A stretch of 5,737 nt of DNA, from the NCBI GenBank assembly GCA_007135745.1, contig SLIH01000081.1, positions 1 through 5,737 of the forward strand. The letters are read 5' to 3'. Made by a program: the position numbers and the translations under genes. Positions 1 through 5,737 of this stretch are shown in pieces. The DNA comes from Halomonas sp. Its GTDB lineage: Bacteria > Pseudomonadota > Gammaproteobacteria > Pseudomonadales > Oleiphilaceae. The notes under the pieces are model-generated. The model was not told the origin of the DNA and ran no database searches. It saw only the letters and a program-made list of their open reading frames with translations. Every line of letters begins with the position of its first letter. Within the stretch, counting starts at the first letter, position 1.

Positions 1-1130
1 ATGTGTCCCGGGCATCGGCCGAGGAAGTGGCGACGCTTATCCGTTCCGGCCATTACGATGCCGTTGCCGTCGAACTCTGCGAATCCCGCTACCAGAACCT
101 GGCCGATCCGGATCGCATGGCCTCCATGGATCTTTTCGAAGTAATTCGCTCCGGGCGCGCAGGAATGGTTGCCGCCAGCCTGGCCATGGGCGCTTTCCAG
201 CAACGGGTGGCGGAACAATCCGGCATTGAACCCGGCGCCGAGATGAAGGCCGCTCTGGAAGAATCAAAAAAAGCCCAGCTGCCGTTCATGCTGGTGGATC
301 GGGATATCGGCATCACTCTCAAGCGGGTTTACCGCAATGTCTCCTGGTGGCAGCGCCTGCAGCTGATCAGCGGGCTCTTTGCCAGTCTGGTCACCCGCGA
401 GACGGTCAGCCCGGAAAGCATTGAGCAGCTCAAGGAAGGGGATGTTCTGGAATCCACCTTTGCCGAGTTCGCGGAGCAGTCGGAAGCGCTCTACCAGCCA
501 CTGATTGCGGAAAGGGACCGCTATATGGCCCTGCGGCTGATTGAGGAATGTGCCGGCAAGGGCTATCAGAATGTCCTGGTGGTTATTGGCGCGGGCCATC
601 TCAAAGGGCTGTCCCAACACCTGGAGCAACGACAGTTCGAGCAGCCGGCCGAGGAGCGCAAGAACCTCGATCACCTGCCGCCCGCTACGCGGTTTTTCCG
701 TTACCTGCCCTGGGTCGTGGCCGGACTGGTTCTACTGGGCTTTGCCATCGGCTTCAGCCGCAACACGGAACTGGGCGTGACACTGGTCACCGAATGGTTC
801 CTGATCAACGGTTTTCTTTCAGCACTCGGCGCCACCATCGCCATGGCGCACCCCCTGACCATTGGCGCGACCTTCCTGGCTGCGCCCCTGACCTCGCTCA
901 ATCCAACGATAGGCGCGGGCTTTGTCGCGGCGGGGGTGGAGCTTTATCTGCGCCGCCCCAAGGTGGTGGATTTTTCCAATCTGCGCCATGACGTGGCCAA
1001 ACTCCGGGGCTGGTGGCGCAACCGGGTGTCCCGTACCCTGCTCATCTTCATCCTGGCTTCGGCCGGCTCAGCTGCGGGAACCTACATCGCGGGTTTCCGC
1101 ATCTTCGATCACCTGGTGGGTTCCGGGTAA
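1..1130 (+). CDS. TraB/PrgY-family membrane protein, 5' end outside the window
   Basis: This is the C-terminal 375 residues of a TraB/PrgY-family protein, read in the frame starting at base 3. The GTG at 3-5 is almost certainly internal. The preceding bases 'at' fit the end of a His codon, and TraB proteins usually open with a GTAHVS-like motif, so only about 15-25 residues are missing (inference). Family marks, numbered from the GTG, are VELCESRY at 23-30, DRDIGITLKR at 99-108, ERDRYMAL at 170-177 and IGAGHLKGL at 195-203. A hydrophobic C-terminal region follows from about 235 to 365, with several likely membrane segments (near 235-251, 258-281, 284-312 and 345-365). It contains HPLTIGATF and APLTSLNPTIGAG, then the RRPKVVDF and WWRNRV stretches typical of the bacterial family. 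The family includes enterococcal PrgY, which limits pheromone response; the role in proteobacteria is not established, though the N-terminal fold is related to EreA/ChaN-type and Tiki-like proteins. The 3' end overlaps the opposing regulator gene by 63 bases. Confidence 0.9.
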   Translation, partial: VSRASAEEVATLIRSGHYDAVAVELCESRYQNLADPDRMASMDLFEVIRSGRAGMVAASLAMGAFQQRVAEQSGIEPGAEMKAALEESKKAQLPFMLVDRDIGITLKRVYRNVSWWQRLQLISGLFASLVTRETVSPESIEQLKEGDVLESTFAEFAEQSEALYQPLIAERDRYMALRLIEECAGKGYQNVLVVIGAGHLKGLSQHLEQRQFEQPAEERKNLDHLPPATRFFRYLPWVVAGLVLLGFAIGFSRNTELGVTLVTEWFLINGFLSALGATIAMAHPLTIGATFLAAPLTSLNPTIGAGFVAAGVELYLRRPKVVDFSNLRHDVAKLRGWWRNRVSRTLLIFILASAGSAAGTYIAGFRIFDHLVGSG

Positions 1131-1853
1131 ACCAGGAGTCTGCCCTGCTGCCTCGCGGATCCGTTCCATGGTGATTTCGCGCACGGCGGACTGACTGTTT
1201 CTGATGTGCGCGGTGAGCTTCTCGGCGGCCTCTCCGGGGTTATTATCGGCCAGGGCCTTGAGAATCTCCCCATGCTCGCGGTAGGTGGCATCAATACGAT
1301 CCGGACGGGTGAAATCAAGACGACGGATCACCCGCAGCCGCTCCGTGATTTCCCGGTGAATGGCCGTCATTTCCCGATTACCCGCAGCGGCCACCAGGCC
1401 ACAGTGAAAGCTCTCGTCCAGCGCCCGCACGGTACTGCCAACGGCCCGTTCCGAGGGGTGATCCGGATGCCAGATGGCATTCAGCTGCGCCAGAATCGCC
1501 GGGGGCTCGGGCAGCCGACAGATCTTGTGCATGGCGGCCCGCTCCAGGGTGATTCTGAGGTCATACAGCTCCTCGACCTGCTCGAAATCAAACGGCTTGA
1601 CCAGCCAGCCGCTGCGAAAGAGAACCTCGACATAACCTTCCCGCTGCAGGCGATACAGTGCTTCCCGTACCGGGGTTCGGCTGGCACCCAGGCGGTTCGC
1701 AACATCGGTTTCACTGAACTTGTCCCCGGGAATGAGCCGAAACTCGAAGATGTCCTCCTTGAGTGCATCATAGACACGGTCCGCCATGCTCCCCCGCCGA
1801 CGACGGGGGCGCGCGGCCGTTCGATCTGACCAGTGCGCCTGGGAACGGCTCAT
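1068..1853 (-). CDS. GntR-family transcriptional regulator, FCD subfamily
   Basis: This 261-residue protein is a probable ligand-responsive DNA-binding regulator. I chose the ATG at 1853-1851 because AGGAG lies 5 bases upstream. An in-frame ATG at 1955 would extend back into the carboxylase gene and adds a stretch with no family features. Residues 1-22 are basic (RPRRRRG at 15-21). The winged helix-turn-helix spans about 23-88, with ADRVYDALKEDI opening the domain and GASRTPVREALYRLQREGYV (56-75) forming the recognition-helix region. An FCD effector domain follows at about 92-237: LYDLRITLE at 96-104, then D146, H150, H194 and H216, which match the spacing of the FCD metal-binding residues. 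Residues 238-261 are a tail past the domain, and its last 20 or so residues are encoded antisense to the TraB-family gene. It sits 34 bases after the carboxylase on the same strand, so it is probably the last gene of that operon and a candidate regulator of it. The ligand is unknown. Family assignment is firm; target and effector are inference. Confidence 0.93.
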   Translation of the reverse strand: MSRSQAHWSDRTAARPRRRRGSMADRVYDALKEDIFEFRLIPGDKFSETDVANRLGASRTPVREALYRLQREGYVEVLFRSGWLVKPFDFEQVEELYDLRITLERAAMHKICRLPEPPAILAQLNAIWHPDHPSERAVGSTVRALDESFHCGLVAAAGNREMTAIHREITERLRVIRRLDFTRPDRIDATYREHGEILKALADNNPGEAAEKLTAHIRNSQSAVREITMERIREAAGQTPGLPGTHQVIEDAETRDVGSRS

Positions 1854-1858
1854 GGCAT

Positions 1859-1863
1859 CTCCT
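1859..1863 (-). promoter_or_regulatory. Ribosome binding site of the GntR regulator gene
   Basis: On the - strand the sequence reads AGGAG, a 5-base spacer (ATGCC), then the ATG at 1853-1851. This strong Shine-Dalgarno fixes the start of the regulator, giving 261 residues, rather than the longer reading frame that opens at 1955. It lies in the 34-base gap after the carboxylase stop, where there is no room for a separate promoter. Confidence 0.8.
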
Positions 1864-1887
1864 GTATTTTTGGGCTGGCACCCGCAC

Positions 1888-4800
1888 TTATTCGCGAATG
1901 CTGACGAGTGGCTCGCCTGGCGACACGGCCTTGCCCGGCTCGCAGTGAAGCGCACTCACTTTCCCGGCGGTGGTCGCGTTGATCTCGAACTCCATCTTCA
2001 TCGCCTCGACAATCACCAGGGGATCACCTTCCGCCACGGTGTCGCCGGTCTTGACCAGGCATTTCCAGATATTGCCAGCAATTTCGGCGCTGACCAACTC
2101 CCCAAGGTCCTCCAGCTCCGACGGATCGGGACGGTTCGAGGCCTGGGCGAGTTCTTCCAGAGCCTGAGCCTCGCTGTCCTTCCACAGCGCCACTTCCTTC
2201 TCGTAGGCCGCTTTCTGTCGCTCGCGGAAGCCCGCGATGGAGTCGCTGTGTTGGGCAAGGAATTCCTTGTGCGAGGCGAGATCAAAGGTCTCTTCGTCGA
2301 TCTGAACCGTCAGTTGGCCGGCCCGGAACTGGTCCCGCATGGTTTCCAGCTCTTCTTCCGTGACCGGGTAGAAGCTGACCTGGTCAAAAAACCGCAACAG
2401 CCAGGGCTTACCCGCCTCGAACTGGGGATTCCTGAGGTGCTTGTTCCAGATCGGGACGGTGCGGCCCACCAGCTGATAGCCCCCTGGGGAATCCATGCCG
2501 TAGATACACATGTAGACACCACCGATACCCACGGTGCCTTCGGCGGTGTAGGTCCGCGCCGGGTTGTACTTTGAGGTCATCAGCCGGTGCCGGGGATCCA
2601 GCGGTACGGCGCAGGGGGCGCCCAGATAGACGTCCCCCAGCCCGAGCACCAGATAGCGCGCCTGATAGAGCGTGTCCCGGACCTGATCCCGATGATCGAG
2701 ACCATTGATGCGCTGGATGAAGTCGACGTTGTTGGGCAGCCAGGGCGCGGTGTCGCGCACGGACTGGCGGTATTTCTCCACGGCCTCCAGGGTGGCGCTG
2801 TCCTCGAAGGCCATGGGGAGATGGATAACGCGACTGCGCACCTGCAACTGATCGGTCGGCGGCAACTGCTTTTCCAGCGCCAGCAGATAGTCCATCAGGG
2901 CGTCCTGGGGCAGAGTCAGCGGGTCGTAGCGCAGCTGCAGCGAGCGGACGCCCGGGGAGAGTTCCTGCAGCCCTTCCGGGCAATTGGCGTTGATCGCCTC
3001 CATAATGGCGTGAACCCGCAGGCGGAAGCCCAGGTCCATGACATTGGGTCCGTACTCCATCAGGATGTACTGATCCCCCGCCTGGCGATAGCAGACTTCC
3101 GGGCGATCCCCCGATTCCGGCAGATGCCCCAGAAGGGTCGCGGATCTGCCCTCAGCAGGCGACAGTTGCGGTCTCGCCCATTCCACTTCGGGTTGTTCAC
3201 GCAGGGTCTCGATCCGCTTTTCCTGTCGCTGAGTCAGGCGGTTGGCCGTGACCATGTCCATGGGCACAATGCGAATGGTGTCCCCCGGCTTGACCTGGCC
3301 GACCTTCCAGAGCTCCGCACCGGCAATGGTCACGGGACAGACGAAGCCGCCCAGACTGGGCCCGTCTCGGGTCAGGATAACGGGCATGTCCCCGGTGAAG
3401 TTGATCGAACCAATGGCGTATTCACAGTCGTGGATGTTGGAGGGGTGAAGGCCGGCCTCGCCGCCATCGGTGCGGGTGAATTCCGGGCGTGGCCCGTTGA
3501 GGCGAATTCCCAGCCGGTTGGAGTTGTAGTGCACCTCCCAGTCCTGCTGAAAAAACGTGTCGATGGATTCCTCGGTAAAGAAATCCGGCGCCCCGTGCGG
3601 GCCATAGAGCACCCCGATTTCCCAGTGATCGGGATAGTCGGGAATGAGTGCCGGATCGGCCGGGGCCGGATCAGCGACGGGTGCCGGCGTGGTGCTGGCG
3701 GGCAGCTCGGGCTGACTGATCCCGAGCATGTCGCCGGGACGCAGCGGGCGTCCGCCATGGCCACCAAACTGGCCCAGGGCAAAGGTGGCCCGGCTTCCCA
3801 TATAGACCGGCACATCAAAGCCACCGCGTACCGCCAGGTATGTGCGACACCCCTCGCCGGCTTTGCCGACGGCCAGGGTCTGACCGGCCGTTACGTCAAT
3901 GGGCTGCCAGAAGGATACCGGCGTTCCATCGAGCGTGGCGTCGGTGGGGGCACCGGTCAGCGCCACCACGGTGTCCTGATGGAACGTCAGCGTGGGACCA
4001 ATCAGGGTGCATTCCAGTCCGGCGGCATCGTTGTGATTGCCCACAATGCGGTTGGCGAGACGAAAGGCAAAGTCATCCATGGGCCCCGACGGCGGCGTCC
4101 CGATGTGCCAATAACCGACCCGTCCGGGATAATCCTGCACCGTGGTATAGGTGCCGGGGTTGACCACTTCGGCCACCGAGGCCTGGTAGCTGAAGGTTTC
4201 CAGTGCCCGGGTAGACACATCACCCTGCGCAAAGCTTTCCTGGGCCACCACCTGGCGCAGATAGTCCAGGTTGGTGGCAATGCCCATCAGCCGGGTTTCG
4301 GCCAGGGCCTCGCGCAACCGCTTCAGGGCATCGACGCGATCCTTCCCGTGCACGATCAACTTGGCAATCATGGGGTCATAGTGGGCGGAGACTTCCGTGC
4401 CGGTTTCCACCCAGGTATCGACACGAACGCCCTCCTCCGGCCAGTGCACATCGGTCAGCTCCCCCGGTGAAGGCTGGAAGTCCTTGAGTGGATCTTCGGC
4501 GTAAATCCGCACCTCCATGGAAGCACCCACGGGTTCGGCCACCAGGCTCTCAAGGTCCGGCGCCTCGCCAGCGGCGATCAACAACATCCATTCCACCAGA
4601 TCCAGTCCCGTCACCGCTTCCGTTACCGGGTGCTCAACCTGCAGCCGGGTATTCACCTCAAGGAAGTAGAATTCATCCCGATCCGCGTCATAGATGTATT
4701 CGACCGTACCGGCGGAGCGGTAATGGACCTCCCGCCCGAGCGCGACGGCGGCATCCAGCATGGCCTGGCGGGTTGTCGCGGGAAGGTTGGGTGCCGGGGT

Positions 4801-5520
4801 TTCCTCCACCACCTTCTGGTTTCGCCGCTGCAGGGAGCAATCCCGTTCGCCAAGCGCTACCACCTGGCCTTTGCCGTCGCCGAACATCTGCACTTCCACG
4901 TGCCGGGCCCGCGCGATGAAGCGCTCCAGAAAAACACCACTGTCATTGAAGAAATTCTGACCCAGGCGCTGAACCGTTTCGAAAGCCTCCCGCAGCTCTT
5001 CCGGGCTGTTACAGCGGGTAAGACCGATGCCGCCTCCGCCCGCCGTGCTTTTGAGCATGACCGGATAACCCAGCTGCTCGGCCGTCTTCAGCGCCTCGTC
5101 CAGGTTCTCGAGCAGTCCGCTGCCCGGGGCCAGAGGCACACCGGCGCGTTCGGCGATCTCACGAGCCCGGTGCTTGAGGCCGAACTGGCGCATCTGATCG
5201 GGCGTGGGGCCAATAAAGACAATCCCCCGAGCTTCACAGGCCTCGGCAAAGTCGGCGTTTTCGGAAAGAAATCCGTAGCCGGGAATAATAGCCTGCGCGC
5301 CACTTCGCTCGGCCGCGGCCAGAATCTGCTCGCCGTCCAGGTAGGTTTCAGCCGCATTATTGCCCACCAGCGCGATGGCTTCATCAGCATGTTCAACGTG
5401 CTGGGCATGGCGATCCGGATGGGCATAGACCGCCACACTGCGGATGCCCGATGCCTTCAGGGTGCGAATGGTCCGGACCGCGATTTCGCCCCGGTTGGCA
5501 ATCAGAACGGTATCAAACAT
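1888..5520 (-). CDS. uca: Urea carboxylase (or guanidine carboxylase), biotin-dependent
   Basis: This complete 1210-residue cytosolic enzyme has the usual length for free-standing bacterial urea carboxylases. Known reaction: urea + bicarbonate + ATP to allophanate + ADP + phosphate; some homologues prefer guanidine. Domains in order: biotin carboxylase (1-447) with IANRGEIAVR at 7-16, the ATP-grasp loop KSTAGGGGIGL at 157-167, QRRNQKVVEE at 231-240, and E288, N290, R292, E296 and R338, matching catalytic positions of E. coli AccC; an AHS2/KipA-like carboxyltransferase half (about 452-760) opening with NPGTYTTVQDYPGR; an AHS1/KipI-like half (about 800-1025) with YGPNVMDLGFRLRV at 823-836 and GMDSPGGYQLVGR at 1008-1020; a charged, probably helical linker (about 1055-1140); and a biotin carboxyl carrier domain (about 1140-1210) with EAMKM and biotin-accepting Lys1175 (codon 1998-1996). 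An Ala/Pro-rich spacer interrupts the AHS2 part at 606-628. No key residue is visibly missing. The start is the ATG at 5520-5518, with AAGGAG 9 bases upstream. Allophanate hydrolase ends 13 bases before it, placing both in one pathway. Urea versus guanidine specificity is not resolved. Confidence 0.95.
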   Translation of the reverse strand: MFDTVLIANRGEIAVRTIRTLKASGIRSVAVYAHPDRHAQHVEHADEAIALVGNNAAETYLDGEQILAAAERSGAQAIIPGYGFLSENADFAEACEARGIVFIGPTPDQMRQFGLKHRAREIAERAGVPLAPGSGLLENLDEALKTAEQLGYPVMLKSTAGGGGIGLTRCNSPEELREAFETVQRLGQNFFNDSGVFLERFIARARHVEVQMFGDGKGQVVALGERDCSLQRRNQKVVEETPAPNLPATTRQAMLDAAVALGREVHYRSAGTVEYIYDADRDEFYFLEVNTRLQVEHPVTEAVTGLDLVEWMLLIAAGEAPDLESLVAEPVGASMEVRIYAEDPLKDFQPSPGELTDVHWPEEGVRVDTWVETGTEVSAHYDPMIAKLIVHGKDRVDALKRLREALAETRLMGIATNLDYLRQVVAQESFAQGDVSTRALETFSYQASVAEVVNPGTYTTVQDYPGRVGYWHIGTPPSGPMDDFAFRLANRIVGNHNDAAGLECTLIGPTLTFHQDTVVALTGAPTDATLDGTPVSFWQPIDVTAGQTLAVGKAGEGCRTYLAVRGGFDVPVYMGSRATFALGQFGGHGGRPLRPGDMLGISQPELPASTTPAPVADPAPADPALIPDYPDHWEIGVLYGPHGAPDFFTEESIDTFFQQDWEVHYNSNRLGIRLNGPRPEFTRTDGGEAGLHPSNIHDCEYAIGSINFTGDMPVILTRDGPSLGGFVCPVTIAGAELWKVGQVKPGDTIRIVPMDMVTANRLTQRQEKRIETLREQPEVEWARPQLSPAEGRSATLLGHLPESGDRPEVCYRQAGDQYILMEYGPNVMDLGFRLRVHAIMEAINANCPEGLQELSPGVRSLQLRYDPLTLPQDALMDYLLALEKQLPPTDQLQVRSRVIHLPMAFEDSATLEAVEKYRQSVRDTAPWLPNNVDFIQRINGLDHRDQVRDTLYQARYLVLGLGDVYLGAPCAVPLDPRHRLMTSKYNPARTYTAEGTVGIGGVYMCIYGMDSPGGYQLVGRTVPIWNKHLRNPQFEAGKPWLLRFFDQVSFYPVTEEELETMRDQFRAGQLTVQIDEETFDLASHKEFLAQHSDSIAGFRERQKAAYEKEVALWKDSEAQALEELAQASNRPDPSELEDLGELVSAEIAGNIWKCLVKTGDTVAEGDPLVIVEAMKMEFEINATTAGKVSALHCEPGKAVSPGEPLVSIRE

Positions 5521-5529
5521 GGTAACTAT

Positions 5530-5535
5530 CTCCTT
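5530..5535 (-). promoter_or_regulatory. Ribosome binding site of the carboxylase, overlapping the upstream stop codon
   Basis: On the - strand TAAGGAG combines the stop codon of the allophanate hydrolase (TAA, 5536-5534) with the Shine-Dalgarno AAGGAG (5535-5530). A 9-base spacer then leads to the carboxylase ATG. The overlap confirms the carboxylase start and suggests that ribosomes finishing the hydrolase could reinitiate on the carboxylase (translational coupling, inference). Confidence 0.8.
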
Positions 5536-5737
5536 AAGCTTCGCCGGCTTTCAGCGCCTTCACAAAGGCACGCCAGCCGCCGAATTCAGTGACATCCCGC
5601 GCGTTTTCCAGCGCATAGCCTTCACAGATGAAGCCGTTGACCCAGCGACCATCCGCCAGTTCCACGTTGCCGATCCCAAGCGGTGGCGGAACCAGATCGA
5701 CGAAGGAACCGAAGGCTTCGGCCGATAGTTCCCAGAG
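5534..5737 (-). CDS. atzF: Allophanate hydrolase, C-terminal end only (rest outside the window)
   Basis: These are the last 67 residues and stop codon (TAA at 5536-5534) of a gene that continues past the right edge. The segment begins LWELSAEAFGSFVDLVPPPL, continues through a GIGNVELADGRWVNGF stretch and ends with ARDVTEFGGWRAF near the terminus. This matches the C-terminal domain of allophanate hydrolases (AtzF, or the hydrolase part of yeast urea amidolyase). The enzyme converts allophanate to two ammonium and two CO2, completing urea carboxylase breakdown. The amidase domain with its Ser-cisSer-Lys triad is not in the window, so activity cannot be judged. In bacterial clusters the C-terminal domain may be absent or separate, but here it ends a longer frame open to the edge. 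The gene lies 13 bases upstream of the carboxylase and shares its Shine-Dalgarno region. The main alternative is a stand-alone protein of the AtzF C-terminal type, which needs the adjoining sequence to exclude. Confidence 0.85.
   Translation of the reverse strand, partial: LWELSAEAFGSFVDLVPPPLGIGNVELADGRWVNGFICEGYALENARDVTEFGGWRAFVKALKAGEA

Noticed and set aside
264..674. A 136-codon open frame on the - strand opposite the TraB-family gene, and several short frames around it
   Set aside because: The + strand frame carries clear TraB-family motifs throughout. The antisense frames have no recognisable features.
1785..1787. A shorter regulator start at the internal Met at residue 23
   Set aside because: It lies right at the beginning of the DNA-binding domain. 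The sequence before it lacks an AGGAG-type site as good as the one before 1853, although its GGGGGAG run (1789-1795 region) means a second start cannot be fully excluded.
1206..1829. A 207-codon open frame on the + strand
   Set aside because: It is fully antisense to the GntR regulator, has no visible family motif, and I saw no strong ribosome binding site for it.
1867..1887. A possible terminator hairpin between the carboxylase and the regulator (GGGT/GCCC on the - strand)
   Set aside because: The stem is only 4 bp with one G-T pair, and on the transcribed strand it is followed by A residues rather than a T-tract.
1854..1955. A longer start for the regulator at the ATG at 1955, adding 34 residues
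   Set aside because: The extension would overlap the carboxylase 3' end and shows no family features, while the ATG at 1853 has a strong AGGAG ribosome binding site.
2587..4470. A 627-codon open frame on the + strand, plus other long + frames at 1786-2574 and 4630-5592
   Set aside because: They lie wholly or largely antisense to the carboxylase, whose domains and motifs are unmistakable along the entire length. Their translations show no recognisable family. Long antisense frames are expected opposite a GC-rich gene.

Overview
The window is GC-rich (about 60% by eye) and densely coding, with strong AGGAG-type ribosome binding sites. The protein families and sequence style suggest a proteobacterium, most likely a gammaproteobacterium. 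That placement is an inference, and I cannot name a genus. There is no RNA gene, mobile element, CRISPR array or clear repeat family, and no stretch over 300 bases lacks a gene.

Layout. Positions 1-1130 (+ strand) hold the C-terminal 375 residues of a TraB/PrgY-family membrane protein whose first codons lie before the window. Everything else runs on the - strand. In transcription order, from right to left, it comprises: the last 67 residues of an allophanate hydrolase (5737-5534, rest outside the window); a complete 1210-residue biotin-dependent urea/guanidine-type carboxylase (5520-1888); and a complete 261-residue GntR-family, FCD-type regulator (1853-1068). The last gene ends inside the 3' end of the TraB-family gene, a 63-base tail-to-tail overlap.

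How the genes work together. The carboxylase uses ATP and bicarbonate to carboxylate urea (giving allophanate) or guanidine (giving carboxyguanidine). Allophanate hydrolase then releases ammonium and CO2. This is the ATP-dependent, nickel-free alternative to urease for using urea-type nitrogen. The 13-base gap between hydrolase and carboxylase, and the 34-base gap between carboxylase and regulator, point to one operon. The GntR protein is a reasonable candidate for its local regulator. The true substrate cannot be settled here, because the promoter and leader (where a guanidine riboswitch would sit), the transporter genes and any carboxyguanidine deiminase genes would lie to the right of the window. 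The TraB-family gene looks like an unrelated neighbour.

I see no convincing undescribed system. The points worth a second look are the substrate question, the regulator at the distal end of the operon, the terminator-free convergent overlap, and an Ala/Pro-rich linker inside the carboxyltransferase region.
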